Shown: one piece after another, positions 12,526-18,377 of the stretch | Position numbering within the stretch: position 1 is the first letter of the stretch | Layout: every line of letters starts with the position of its first letter | Origin: an uncultured Bacteroidales bacterium | GTDB lineage: Bacteria > Bacteroidota > Bacteroidia > Bacteroidales > Paludibacteraceae | DNA length: 19,815 nt | Assembly (NCBI GenBank): GCA_937910305.1 | Contig: CALEPS010000031.1 | Location: 1-19,815 of the forward strand | Reading direction: 5' to 3' | The notes under the pieces: model-generated | Databases searched by the model: none | Told to the model about the DNA's origin: nothing | Seen by the model: only the letters and a program-made list of their open reading frames with translations | Position numbers and translations under genes: made by a program

Positions 12526-13161
12526 TTAGACGGACAGCCACTGCTTATAGACCACCTGCGTTTTACCATCCTCGTTCTTCTCGATGGTATAGGAGGTATT
12601 CTCAGCAAAATCGATCGTGTTGGCGAAATTCAGGATACGAGCGTTCTGAGAATTGATCTCTTCCATAACGTCGTACTTGCATTCCCACTCGTGATCATCG
12701 GCATCTTCGGGATAGAGGTCGTCGCCATCAGAAGCCGATCCGTGAAAAATCATCGTATCGTTAAGTCCGTTATCCACAGTGTATCCGTCGCCATGAGAAT
12801 TCCCATTTTCAAAAATGTAATATTCTCCGTCCTCAAGATTTACCTTGCTAGCAAACTCCTTGGCGAGCTCCCAGTTGGTAATGCGGTTCCCTTCGTTCCA
12901 GTCGTATTCCTCATCGCTTTCTTCAAGGGAATTTGAAACGTCGCCGGTATTCAGATCGAGCCAGTCGCCTTCCTTAAGTCCCAGCGCGTCGTGATCCCAA
13001 ATCGGAATAGAACCGTTGTCCTTCTCGTTGCTCCGATTGGCCGCTACCGCGATTGCAAAGCATCCAGCGAACGCTCCAATGCAGATGATCTCCGTCTTAT
13101 GCTCCTTGACGAAATTCACAGTCTTGGTTTTAAACGCAATCCACTTCTCCTTGAAACCCAT
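12526..13161 (-). CDS. Single-pass membrane protein with acidic domain
   Basis: The predicted protein has 211 residues. A basic N-terminus (MGFKEKWIAFKTKTVNFVKE) leads into a membrane helix at about 25-43 (IICIGAFAGCFAIAVAAN). A long acidic domain follows, with NLEDGEYYIFENGNSHGDGY and a C-terminal beta segment (NTSYTIEKNEDGKTQVVYKQ). It resembles the protein at 10242-10724 in order and in the GEYY-I motif. GGAGGG lies 9 bases before the ATG. The function is unknown. Confidence 0.75.
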   Translation of the reverse strand: MGFKEKWIAFKTKTVNFVKEHKTEIICIGAFAGCFAIAVAANRSNEKDNGSIPIWDHDALGLKEGDWLDLNTGDVSNSLEESDEEYDWNEGNRITNWELAKEFASKVNLEDGEYYIFENGNSHGDGYTVDNGLNDTMIFHGSASDGDDLYPEDADDHEWECKYDVMEEINSQNARILNFANTIDFAENTSYTIEKNEDGKTQVVYKQWLSV

Positions 13162-13176
13162 ACGTTTTCCCTCCTA

Positions 13177-13722
13177 TTACCAACTTGCCTCATAATGTAG
13201 GCTGTACTTATCAAAGTCGAAATCCTTCAATATAGATTCGCAGATAATAAGCGTATGACGTATATCTTCTAAATATCGGTCATCATATTCGGTCGATCCG
13301 AAGAAAAACCCAGGCAATGTTGGAAGCAATTTTGCCCAAGCCTCTTTATTCGTAGTACCGAGAATCGTCTTACATCTTTCATGTAGATCTACGATTTCTT
13401 CTCGAGTTATAGCCCTGGAAAGTTCGCAATCGTCAACGCCGCCACAGATATTATCAACAAACCATTTATGAATCGCGTTTGCTTTTCTCCAATACGCATA
13501 TTCATCGGGAATGGTGATATAGGGATACATCTCGCCATCGTCCCAGGCGTCGTATCCAATGTGAATATATGGCAAAAGTTTTAGCGCAACGTCCGGTTTC
13601 AACAAAAAACGTCCAAAATCGATTTTGCCACGCCAACGCACATATCTGGTCGCAAGATCCATCTCTTTGATTGTTACCCCATCAATCCTTGGATACTTCA
13701 TCAAACTCATATCGAGCCCCAT
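13177..13722 (-). CDS. Widespread uncharacterised phage protein (MGLDM... family)
   Basis: The predicted protein has 181 residues, starting MGLDMSLMKYPRIDGVTIKE. Key stretches are EYAYWRKANAIHKWFVDNIC, GGVDDCELSR, LLPTLPGFFFGSTEYD and a C-terminal YEASW. I recognise this from memory as a common phage/bacterial family with YWRKAN-IH-WFV, DDC, FFFGS and a terminal SSW/ASW, of unknown function. GGGAGGG precedes the ATG by 7 bases. It follows a terminator and the AAATCAAAATGG leader. The conserved Cys, Asp and His residues could form an active site, but no reaction is known. Confidence 0.8.
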   Translation of the reverse strand: MGLDMSLMKYPRIDGVTIKEMDLATRYVRWRGKIDFGRFLLKPDVALKLLPYIHIGYDAWDDGEMYPYITIPDEYAYWRKANAIHKWFVDNICGGVDDCELSRAITREEIVDLHERCKTILGTTNKEAWAKLLPTLPGFFFGSTEYDDRYLEDIRHTLIICESILKDFDFDKYSLHYEASW

Positions 13723-13753
13723 ACGTTTTCCCTCCCATTTTGATTTGTTAGGT

Positions 13754-13787
13754 AAAAAGAAAAGAGGTCCCTGTTATAGGAACCTCC
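13754..13787 (-). terminator. Intrinsic terminator
   Basis: AGGTTCC-TATAACA-GGGACCT then CTTTTCTTTTT, before the leader of the MGLDM-family gene. Confidence 0.75.
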
Positions 13788-13819
13788 ATTCCAGATACTA
13801 CTCTTCGGCGCAGTTAATC

Positions 13820-13891
13820 TTAGTCATTCTTGATCCATGTCGCAATCAGCATTAGTCCAATTCCCACAAACACGGCTCCGATCAGCAGCAA
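13820..13891 (-). CDS. Tiny membrane peptide (23 residues, TTG start)
   Basis: The reading is MLLIGAVFVGIGLMLIATWI then KND and TAA, beginning at TTG 13889-13891. GGAGG lies 9 bases before the start. It is almost entirely one membrane helix with a short charged C-terminal tail. A 28-bp element lies 25 bases upstream and a terminator about 30 bases downstream, and it fills this unit alone. Similar toxin-like or accessory membrane peptides exist, but the role is unknown. Confidence 0.5.
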   Translation of the reverse strand: MLLIGAVFVGIGLMLIATWIKND

Positions 13892-13916
13892 AAGTAACCA
13901 CCTCCAAATCATTATC

Positions 13917-13944
13917 TCATTCAGAGGTCTGTTTCAGATGCGAG
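13917..13944 (-). promoter_or_regulatory. 28-bp promoter-like element P12
   Basis: CTCGCA-N5-AACA-N7-GAATGA. It serves the tiny membrane peptide at 13820. Confidence 0.65.
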
Positions 13945-14018
13945 TATAGCATAGCGCATTTTCCCCGATTTACGCATACCACATCGCAAAGAATAAAGCT
14001 TACGTCTCTAGCTTCCAT
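13917..14018 (-). CDS. Doubtful small ORF (33 residues) ending inside a promoter-like element
   Basis: A frame starting MEARDVSFILCDVVCVNRGK runs to a TGA that is the last three bases of the 28-bp element at 13917-13944. Its ATG lacks a good RBS. A 10-codon ORF at 14008-14040 (MIRLVVEDGS) has a perfect GGAGG but is too short to judge. The layout (coding end inside the element) resembles the genes at 11139 and 16531, so I list it at low confidence. Confidence 0.2.
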   Translation of the reverse strand: MEARDVSFILCDVVCVNRGKCAMLYSHLKQTSE

Positions 14019-14042
14019 CTTCAACAACCAATCGAATCATTC

Positions 14043-14273
14043 TTATTTCCTCCCGCCAGATGCTTCCAGATGGTTCTTAAAAGTCTGAAAGCCCCAGTTT
14101 CGATCGTCTACATAATTAAAAATGTAACTCCTGTGATCGTAAAAATCGAGCTTAATGCTTTGTCGATCATAGGGGCCGTACAGTCGCACCATACCCTCGT
14201 ATTGCGGAAACATCGAAACAAACAGATCATACAAACCTTTACATTTCGCGCTTCCCGGTATCGGATTTCCCAT
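14043..14273 (-). CDS. Small protein of unknown function
   Basis: The predicted protein has 76 residues, starting MGNPIPGSAKCKGLYDLFVS. The sequence is Tyr/Phe-rich with a strand-like centre (MVRLYGPYDRQSIKLDFYDH). The ATG overlaps the upstream stop by one base (TAATG). No family is recognised. It is in a chain of tightly coupled small genes reading from 15684 to 14043. Confidence 0.65.
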   Translation of the reverse strand: MGNPIPGSAKCKGLYDLFVSMFPQYEGMVRLYGPYDRQSIKLDFYDHRSYIFNYVDDRNWGFQTFKNHLEASGGRK

Positions 14274-14428
14274 TACTTGCTCTCCTTTTCCTTAAACATG
14301 ATCGGCTTGTGGCTATCCTCATTCCAGCCCTGGTTCAGGCAATCCCAGCAAGGATCCTCCGCCTCGCTCTTTTCGTAGTGCTGACAGAGTTTGCAATATT
14401 CATCAAAACGCACTTCCTTCGTGGCCAT
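14273..14428 (-). CDS. Zinc-binding small phage protein
   Basis: The predicted protein has 51 residues: MATKEVRFDEYCKLCQHYEK, then SEAEDPCWDCLNQGWNEDSH. CKLC and CWDC with the intervening Tyr/Glu pattern match a small phage family that I recall as YCxxC-K-E-DPCxDCL-P. A structural zinc is likely. The ATG follows the upstream TAA with no gap (TAAATG), and GAGGTG precedes it. The function is unknown. Confidence 0.75.
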   Translation of the reverse strand: MATKEVRFDEYCKLCQHYEKSEAEDPCWDCLNQGWNEDSHKPIMFKEKESK

Positions 14429-14617
14429 TTAAATCACCTCCTCTACGCTTTTTACCTGTTTAAACAGATTCTCATAGCCTTCCATTTTGTTAATGACGCT
14501 CATGGCTCGAATCGCGGCCAGTTTTTTCGTTCCTGCTTCCACGCCAATAACCTTGATTTCCCGTCCCTTGGTGCTGTTATCCCGAAATATTTCGAAGACA
14601 ACTTTCCATTGCTTCAT
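14429..14617 (-). CDS. Small alpha/beta protein of unknown function
   Basis: The predicted protein has 62 residues from ATG 14615-14617, starting MKQWKVVFEIFRDNSTKGRE. GGGAGG lies 10 bases upstream. Two strands and a helix (AGTKKLAAIRAMSVINKMEG) are visible. I rejected an upstream TTG start, which would fall inside the RBS. It is coupled to the zinc-binding gene below it (TAAATG). Confidence 0.7.
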   Translation of the reverse strand: MKQWKVVFEIFRDNSTKGREIKVIGVEAGTKKLAAIRAMSVINKMEGYENLFKQVKSVEEVI

Positions 14618-14641
14618 TTCAGCCAATCCTCCCAAATATCA

Positions 14642-15037
14642 TTAAAACTCGATCAACGGCAGTGCGTCCCAATCTTCCGGATAGAGCGCTCCGATCCATC
14701 GGCTGTGATGTCTAGCTCGATTGTGTACGACCGATATGTTGTAATTTACGATGTCGTCCATCAGCGCCTTTCGACCGTCGTAAGTGATTTTATTGTAATA
14801 GTCGCCATCGAGCTGGGTGACGAGAGAGTTGTACTTCAGTAACTGTGCCTCAAACGTCGCATCCCGAAATGCGTACTCATGCCACGATATGCATCCAAGT
14901 GTAATTGCGACAACCAGCAATATAACCGCCAGAATAATAAAACCCTCATAGCAAGACCACTCGTTGTGCTTCCACATACCGATTCCAACACCAAGAAAAA
15001 TAAGTCCTAAGACGGCAAGTAAAGCGATCAACAACAT
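14642..15037 (-). CDS. Two-pass membrane protein
   Basis: The predicted protein has 131 residues. Membrane helices span about 1-21 (MLLIALLAVLGLIFLGVGIG) and 31-50 (EGFIILAVILLVVAITLG). A soluble, helical C-terminal domain of about 80 residues follows (DATFEAQLLKYNSLVTQLDG). The layout resembles phage LemA-like or superinfection-exclusion-type membrane proteins, but no motif confirms that. GGAGG lies 10 bases before the ATG, inside the end of the upstream gene. Confidence 0.75.
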   Translation of the reverse strand: MLLIALLAVLGLIFLGVGIGMWKHNEWSCYEGFIILAVILLVVAITLGCISWHEYAFRDATFEAQLLKYNSLVTQLDGDYYNKITYDGRKALMDDIVNYNISVVHNRARHHSRWIGALYPEDWDALPLIEF

Positions 15038-15039
15038 AA

Positions 15040-15213
15040 TTACTCTTCCTCCTCTTTAATCAGTCCCAGACAAATATCAATGTCCTGCTTAAGATCTTTC
15101 AGCATTTCTTCGTCGAATTTCACTCTTGATCGGACATTTCCGGATTTGTCGTAGATCTCAAGCGTCATGCCGATATCCGGTCGTCCGTGTAAATAGGAAA
15201 CGCCGAATATCAT
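15040..15213 (-). CDS. Small soluble protein (57 residues)
   Basis: The reading begins MIFGVSYLHGRPDIGMTLEI and ends DICLGLIKEEEE and TAA. AAGGA lies 7 bases before the ATG. An internal in-frame ATG (MTLEIYDKSG) is a weaker alternative start. The sequence has two strands and a helix (MLKDLKQDIDICLGLIKEE). It is coupled to the membrane-protein gene downstream, whose RBS lies in its last codons. Confidence 0.65.
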   Translation of the reverse strand: MIFGVSYLHGRPDIGMTLEIYDKSGNVRSRVKFDEEMLKDLKQDIDICLGLIKEEEE

Positions 15214-15228
15214 TCCGTGTTCCTTGCG

Positions 15229-15318
15229 TCATTCCTTACTATACTTGTGTGTCTCCGGATTCCAGCAACTGTCGCAAGTAAAGTTCATCTCCAATTGTTC
15301 ATTTGTTGTGCAAATCAT
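15229..15318 (-). CDS. Tiny Cys-containing protein (29 residues)
   Basis: The reading is MICTTNEQLEMNFTCDSCWN then PETHKYSKE and TGA. AGGAGG lies 8-10 bases before the ATG, and the stop sits a few bases before the next RBS. CDSC, with a Cys at residue 3, suggests metal binding. It is supported mainly by RBS quality and by its tight place in the operon. Confidence 0.55.
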   Translation of the reverse strand: MICTTNEQLEMNFTCDSCWNPETHKYSKE

Positions 15319-15342
15319 GCCATTTCCTCCTACCATTTTGAT

Positions 15343-15684
15343 TTATTCAACGCCCGTTCGTTCTTTGATAGTCCGGGCAATATGTTCCAGCTCTCCACGA
15401 TCCGCTTCGAGTAAATCTTCCGTATCCGCGCCCATATGATTCTTGGGAATTTCTGGCGTTCGGATCCACAACACAAGATCTCGAACCCATACTTTTTCAC
15501 CATCGCGAATAGTGCCGTATGGAGCATAGGACAATTCGATCTCCATCCACTGCAGAATTTCACACATGTCGTCAGCAAACAGAGCGTCAAGAATCTTGTA
15601 AGCCTCCTCGGGAATCAGACAGTCGTATGAAAGAACCATCTGATCTTTTGTAGCTTTCTTTGCGATGTTCGAATGCCTTTCCAT
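15343..15684 (-). CDS. Protein of unknown function
   Basis: The predicted protein has 113 residues from ATG 15682-15684, starting MERHSNIAKKATKDQMVLSY. GGAGG lies 8 bases upstream. It has a helical region (EEAYKILDALFADDMCEILQ), then strands (WMEIELSYAPYGTI, VWVRDLVLWIRT) and an acidic helix. An upstream extension of the frame runs through a leader terminator and is rejected. It heads the chain of small genes down to 14043, behind a leader hairpin that may attenuate expression. Confidence 0.7.
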   Translation of the reverse strand: MERHSNIAKKATKDQMVLSYDCLIPEEAYKILDALFADDMCEILQWMEIELSYAPYGTIRDGEKVWVRDLVLWIRTPEIPKNHMGADTEDLLEADRGELEHIARTIKERTGVE

Positions 15685-15711
15685 AATCAGTCCTCCTTCA
15701 AAGTCGTTGAG

Positions 15712-15778
15712 AAAAAAGAAAAGAGAAGGAATCGTTCGAGGGGCTCCATACGGAACCAAATCTCTCAGTCCATCCTTC
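15712..15778 (-). ncRNA. Candidate attenuator leader or small RNA after P13
   Basis: Directly after P13, GAGAAGGA (15773-15780) pairs with TCCTTCTC (15723-15730) across a loop of about 42 bases, followed by a T-rich run. Transcription from P13 would end after about 65 bases unless read through into the gene at 15343. It could equally be the terminator of the zinc-ribbon gene upstream. Confidence 0.4.
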
Positions 15779-15806
15779 TCATTCACAGCCTTGTTTTCAC
15801 CGCGAA
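15779..15806 (-). promoter_or_regulatory. 28-bp promoter-like element P13
   Basis: TTCGCG-N5-AACA-N7-GAATGA. It lies immediately before a leader hairpin/terminator, so a transcript starting here ends early unless read through. Confidence 0.65.
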
Positions 15807-15808
15807 TA

Positions 15809-16021
15809 CTATTGAGGTTCACGATACGTTCTTCCGCAGTACGGGCAAGTAATCACAGCATAGTCCATGTCGTACTCCCAATCGTACTCATACTTCAGCC
15901 AGCGATAGTCCACTGCAAATATCCCTTTACAGTATCGATCTGGACATTGTGTATGTAGTAGTGTTGGTTCTCCATAGTCTATGTAGTTCTTCTTTTGATA
16001 CTTGGAACGAATTTCTACCAT
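15809..16021 (-). CDS. Zinc-ribbon protein
   Basis: The predicted protein has 70 residues from ATG 16019-16021, starting MVEIRSKYQKKNYIDYGEPT. Cysteines at CPDRYC (about 27-32) and CPYC (about 60-63) flank aromatic strands (DYRWLKYEYDWEYDMDYAVI). The layout is a small zinc-ribbon-like domain. The RBS (GAGGTGATATTT) contains the window-wide AATATC motif. A longer reading upstream passes through a 28-bp element and terminator and is rejected. Confidence 0.75.
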   Translation of the reverse strand: MVEIRSKYQKKNYIDYGEPTLLHTQCPDRYCKGIFAVDYRWLKYEYDWEYDMDYAVITCPYCGRTYREPQ

Positions 16022-16031
16022 AAATATCACC

Positions 16032-16059
16032 TCATACCGCGGTATGTTCAAGATGTGAA
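16032..16059 (-). promoter_or_regulatory. 28-bp promoter-like element P14
   Basis: TTCACA-N5-AACA-N7-GTATGA, fused to a terminator T-run. It serves the zinc-ribbon gene at 15809. Confidence 0.65.
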
Positions 16060-16081
16060 AAGAGAGGCGGGATGCCCCTCC
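16057..16081 (-). terminator. Intrinsic terminator, near-identical to that at 16289
   Basis: AGGGGC-ATCCC-GCCTCT then CTTTTC, merging with P14. It ends the gene at 16088. Confidence 0.7.
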
Positions 16082-16087
16082 CACGAG

Positions 16088-16225
16088 TTATGCACAGTGC
16101 ACAGCTTTCCGAACAAAACGTTCTGGAAGCTCCAGCAGTTTCATAATCTCGTGGACGGAATATCCCGCCCGGTACATCGACGCAGCCCGTTGCTTCTTTT
16201 TCTTGAATCCGAAATTCTTCCGCAT
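16088..16225 (-). CDS. Small helix-turn-helix-like protein (45 residues)
   Basis: The reading is MRKNFGFKKKKQRAASMYRA, then GYSVHEIMKLLELPERFVRK. A very basic N-terminus precedes a possible HTH (ASMYRAGYSVHEIMKLLELP). GGAGG lies 8 bases before the ATG. A terminator follows 4 bases after the stop. It is one of the single-gene cassettes; a DNA-binding role is inferred only. Confidence 0.65.
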   Translation of the reverse strand: MRKNFGFKKKKQRAASMYRAGYSVHEIMKLLELPERFVRKAVHCA

Positions 16226-16262
16226 AGAATCTCCTCCTCTCAAAATATCCGAGCCCATCGCT

Positions 16263-16290
16263 CCATTAAGCCAGCTGTTTCAGATGCGAA
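16263..16290 (-). promoter_or_regulatory. 28-bp promoter-like element P15
   Basis: TTCGCA-N5-AACA-N7-TAATGG, fused to a terminator T-run. It serves the gene at 16088. Confidence 0.7.
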
Positions 16291-16313
16291 AAAGAGAGGC
16301 GGGATGCCCCTCT
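16289..16313 (-). terminator. Intrinsic terminator, near-identical to that at 16057
   Basis: AGAGGGGC-ATCCC-GCCTCTCT then TTTTC, merging with P15. It ends the gene at 16323. Confidence 0.75.
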
Positions 16314-16322
16314 TGCGACTCG

Positions 16323-16490
16323 TCACCAGTACTCTTCAACAAGCTCTTTCGAGTACCCGTTTCTCTCGAATATCTTTTGGACGGTCTCAAGGGAATACCC
16401 TCTCTCCTTTAGCATTTGAACGGCCTTGCTCCAGTCTGCCTCCTTGATCGCCTTACCCAGGTCCATCTGTTCCTTATGAGTCATAGACAT
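16323..16490 (-). CDS. Small helical protein, HTH-like end
   Basis: The predicted protein has 55 residues from ATG 16488-16490, starting MSMTHKEQMDLGKAIKEADW. GGAG lies 8 bases upstream; an earlier ATG (MKHLRG) is unlikely because it would contain the RBS. The C-terminus, MLKERGYSLETVQKIFERNG then YSKELVEEYW, has two helix-turn-like segments each beginning GYS. It is a single-gene cassette. The function is unknown. Confidence 0.65.
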   Translation of the reverse strand: MSMTHKEQMDLGKAIKEADWSKAVQMLKERGYSLETVQKIFERNGYSKELVEEYW

Positions 16491-16513
16491 GCAGATCTCT
16501 CCTCTCAAATGTT

Positions 16514-16541
16514 TCATAATGCGCCATGTTTCAGATGCGAA
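16514..16541 (-). promoter_or_regulatory. 28-bp promoter-like element P16 overlapping a coding end
   Basis: TTCGCA-N5-AACA-N7-TTATGA. The stop codon of the gene at 16531 lies inside it. It serves the gene at 16323. Confidence 0.65.
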
Positions 16542-16809
16542 GTGGTTTCATGACAAATATCCGCATCCAGTCACCATGAATGTATAGCGCCATCATGCGC
16601 ATGTTGTCTTTCGCGATCTCATTCATGAGTTTTACCCTCGTTTCGATGATCTGACTCTTTGGAAGTTCGAACTCATAGGTTAATGTCTTTAGGTTGCCTA
16701 ACATTCCCGTATTAACCTGATTAACCGCGTTAAGGCCGACGATGAGAAAAACGTCTTTGATGATCTTGAATAAATCCTGTCCAATTACCGTAACTCGCAA
16801 TACATCCAC
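16531..16809 (-). CDS. Small protein of unknown function
   Basis: The predicted protein has 92 residues, read from GTG 16807-16809 with GGAGG 11 bases upstream. A hydrophobic stretch lies at about 12-30 (LFKIIKDVFLIVGLNAVNQV). Two further helices follow (PKSQIIETRVKLMNEIAKDN). The last codons (CTT CGC ATC TGA) are also the start of a 28-bp element, so the gene end and the next promoter-like site share bases. No family is recognised. Confidence 0.6.
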   Translation of the reverse strand: MDVLRVTVIGQDLFKIIKDVFLIVGLNAVNQVNTGMLGNLKTLTYEFELPKSQIIETRVKLMNEIAKDNMRMMALYIHGDWMRIFVMKPLRI

Positions 16810-16845
16810 GTGGCGGGAGACCTCCTTTCCGTAAAGGAAAAAGAA

Positions 16846-16962
16846 TTATGAAAGGTTCCTATTTTTCATTGCCTCATCGATCTTGTAGGTAATCGATTCT
16901 AACCAATCTTTTGCTTTTACATATGGTTTTGCAAGCAAAAGTCCAAGCAATCTAAATATCAT
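16846..16962 (-). CDS. Tiny amphipathic protein (38 residues)
   Basis: The reading is MIFRLLGLLLAKPYVKAKDW, then LESITYKIDEAMKNRNLS and TAA. The first 12 residues are hydrophobic (a possible membrane anchor) and the rest is a charged helix. GGAG lies 10 bases before the ATG, directly after a 28-bp element. The gene downstream shares the transcript, as no terminator intervenes. Confidence 0.6.
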   Translation of the reverse strand: MIFRLLGLLLAKPYVKAKDWLESITYKIDEAMKNRNLS

Positions 16963-16978
16963 TCGTTTTCATCTCCTT

Positions 16979-17006
16979 TCACAATCCGACTTGTTTTAAC
17001 CGCGAA
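16979..17006 (-). promoter_or_regulatory. 28-bp promoter-like element P17
   Basis: TTCGCG-N5-AACA-N7-TTGTGA, followed with no gap by AAGGAG. A normal -10 reading would put the start inside or after the RBS. Confidence 0.65.
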
Positions 17007-17033
17007 AAAAAAGAAAGAGACCGTAATGGTCTC
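17005..17033 (-). terminator. Intrinsic terminator
   Basis: GAGACC-ATTAC-GGTCTC then TTTCTTTTTTTTC running into TTCGCG of P17. Confidence 0.8.
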
Positions 17034-17037
17034 CTCG

Positions 17038-17202
17038 TTAATCAATAAACTCGATAACGATTTCGTCCTTACGGTCTCTCTTTTTCTTCGACTTCTTGCT
17101 CATCTTGTCCAGATCATAGAACAGCTTAGCGGTCCCAGCAATGCATGTAATCAAATACACACACTCCAGCGCGATCTTTATGTTTCTAATACTCTTTAAC
17201 AT
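17038..17202 (-). CDS. Small single-pass membrane protein (54 residues)
   Basis: The reading begins MLKSIRNIKIALECVYLITC. A membrane helix spans about 10-28, followed by a strongly basic tail (KMSKKSKKKRDRKD) and an acidic end. GGAG lies 11 bases before the ATG. A 28-bp element lies upstream and a strong terminator (GAGACC/GGTCTC) downstream, so it forms a single-gene cassette. Its control region is almost identical to that of the neighbouring cassette at 17511-17981. Confidence 0.7.
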   Translation of the reverse strand: MLKSIRNIKIALECVYLITCIAGTAKLFYDLDKMSKKSKKKRDRKDEIVIEFID

Positions 17203-17220
17203 GGCATATCCATCTCCTTT

Positions 17221-17248
17221 CTATTAAACCACATGTTTATCCCGCGAA
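17221..17248 (-). promoter_or_regulatory. 28-bp promoter-like element P18
   Basis: TTCGCG-N5-AACA-N7-TAATAG, with the palindrome AACATATGTT overlapping its TTCG end. AAAGGAG follows directly. Confidence 0.7.
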
Positions 17249-17261
17249 CATATGTTATGAG

Positions 17262-17291
17262 AAAAAAGAAGAGGCTAAGTCGCCCCCTCTT
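17262..17291 (-). terminator. Intrinsic terminator with stop codon in loop
   Basis: AAGAGG/CCTCTT stem with the TAG of the gene at 17275 in the loop, then TCTTTTTTC. Confidence 0.65.
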
Positions 17292-17418
17292 TTCTTGTCT
17301 TCTTTAATTTTTCTTTCGTCGGTCCATAAACAACCTCCCGAATCGCCAGAACCGTCTTCACCGTTACGAACACTATCGTAACGACTCCGATGGCTGCCAA
17401 CGTGTCTACGGTCTTCAT
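17275..17418 (-). CDS. Small single-pass membrane protein (47 residues)
   Basis: The reading begins MKTVDTLAAIGVVTIVFVTV. A membrane helix covers about residues 5-26, and the rest is basic and helical (GPTKEKLKKTRKEGAT). GGAG lies 6 bases before the ATG. The TAG stop is in the loop of a terminator. The upstream 28-bp element and its flanks nearly duplicate those at 17221-17248. The function is unknown. Confidence 0.7.
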   Translation of the reverse strand: MKTVDTLAAIGVVTIVFVTVKTVLAIREVVYGPTKEKLKKTRKEGAT

Positions 17419-17433
17419 GATACCATCTCCTTT

Positions 17434-17461
17434 CTATTAAATCGCATGTTTATCCCGCGAA
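17434..17461 (-). promoter_or_regulatory. 28-bp promoter-like element P19
   Basis: Near-identical to P18, including the AACATATGTT palindrome and flanks. It serves the gene at 17275. Confidence 0.7.
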
Positions 17462-17473
17462 CATATGTTATGA

Positions 17474-17502
17474 GAAAAAAGAAGGCGTGTGTTTAGCACG
17501 CC
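17474..17502 (-). terminator. Intrinsic terminator
   Basis: GGCGTG/CACGCC stem then TTCTTTTTTC, after the gene at 17511. Confidence 0.75.
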
Positions 17503-17510
17503 AACGTCGA

Positions 17511-17981
17511 TTAAAGTTTCGGCAAGAACCTCGTTACCGTAGTCTTGGCGGCTTCAAGAGTTTTCTTGTTCACCAGCGTAGAGAACGTATCGGATCCGTA
17601 GGCCAGGCCTATGCCGCCAGCTCCAATCAGCACTCCAAACAACCCATAGATTCGAGTACATACGGAAGTTTTCCGCTTATCTCGGATCTCGAAAATCTGT
17701 TCGATCGCTTTCAACGTTTCCAAATTATCTTTGAAAGCACTGCATTTGATCCCATACATCTTCTCGAGCATTTCGAGTTTTTCGCGTTCCTTCTTCCATT
17801 TCGGACTCTCTTCTTTTTCATCGCTGTCCAGAATTAGTTTTCGCTGAGCGATTACCCCTTCCAACAGTTGATCCTTTTCAACGCCCAACTCCAGCTGCTT
17901 CTCAGTTATCTCCTCCTTCAGCTTTACCAGATCACGTTTCTTGGTCTTTCCGAGTTCCTTAATCTTCGTCATTACGCTCAT
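17511..17981 (-). CDS. Coiled-coil membrane protein
   Basis: The predicted protein has 156 residues. Residues 1-105 are a long charged helical/coiled-coil region (LVKLKEEITEKQLELGVEKD, WKKEREKLEMLEKMYG). A membrane helix follows at about 110-130 (IYGLFGVLIGAGGIGLAYG), then a short soluble end. GGAGG lies 10 bases before the ATG. This protein is more like a membrane-tethered coiled coil than a holin. No family is recognised. Confidence 0.75.
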   Translation of the reverse strand: MSVMTKIKELGKTKKRDLVKLKEEITEKQLELGVEKDQLLEGVIAQRKLILDSDEKEESPKWKKEREKLEMLEKMYGIKCSAFKDNLETLKAIEQIFEIRDKRKTSVCTRIYGLFGVLIGAGGIGLAYGSDTFSTLVNKKTLEAAKTTVTRFLPKL

Positions 17982-18006
17982 AACGCAACAACCTCCTTTT
18001 CATTAT

Positions 18007-18034
18007 TCATAAAGGCCTTTGTTCTGAACGCGAA
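18007..18034 (-). promoter_or_regulatory. 28-bp promoter-like element P20
   Basis: TTCGCG-N5-AACA-N7-TTATGA, fused to the T-run of the terminator at 18033. It serves the gene at 17511. Confidence 0.7.
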
Positions 18035-18060
18035 AAAAAAGAGGACCGTGCTGATCCTCT
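18033..18060 (-). terminator. Intrinsic terminator
   Basis: GAGGATC/GGTCCTC hairpin and eight T bases running into P20, after the gene at 18079. Confidence 0.75.
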
Positions 18061-18078
18061 TTACGTCCATCCGTTTGG

Positions 18079-18363
18079 TCAGTCAAGAACATTTTGTCTG
18101 TTATATGTTTTCCACCACCCGTCGTAGCTATAGACGGCCAACTTGATACCCCTTTTAGCACACACGGCGACAACCGCCAGCATCGCCACCATCAATCCGG
18201 TAGCATACAGCTCCAGTCGCTCGCAGTCTTCAGGAATGCTTTTGTCCGCCATAGCTTCAAGATCCCTTGTAGTCCACGTCCTTTCTACTCGGTTCGGAAA
18301 AATGTTCTTGTCCACCGGCAACGGATGCCGATCTTCACACAGTCCCATGTAGTACGTTTTCAC
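18079..18363 (-). CDS. Small membrane protein of unknown function
   Basis: The predicted protein has 94 residues, read from GTG 18361-18363 with AGGAGG 10 bases upstream. The first half is polar (KTYYMGLCEDRHPLPVDKNI). A hydrophobic segment lies at about 54-70 (ATGLMVAMLAVVAVCA). The C-terminus is aromatic (YSYDGWWKTYN). The upstream control region contains a 10-bp inverted repeat flanking a palindrome, so its expression may be regulated specially. Confidence 0.65.
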   Translation of the reverse strand: MKTYYMGLCEDRHPLPVDKNIFPNRVERTWTTRDLEAMADKSIPEDCERLELYATGLMVAMLAVVAVCAKRGIKLAVYSYDGWWKTYNRQNVLD

Positions 18364-18377
18364 ATTAACGCACCTCC

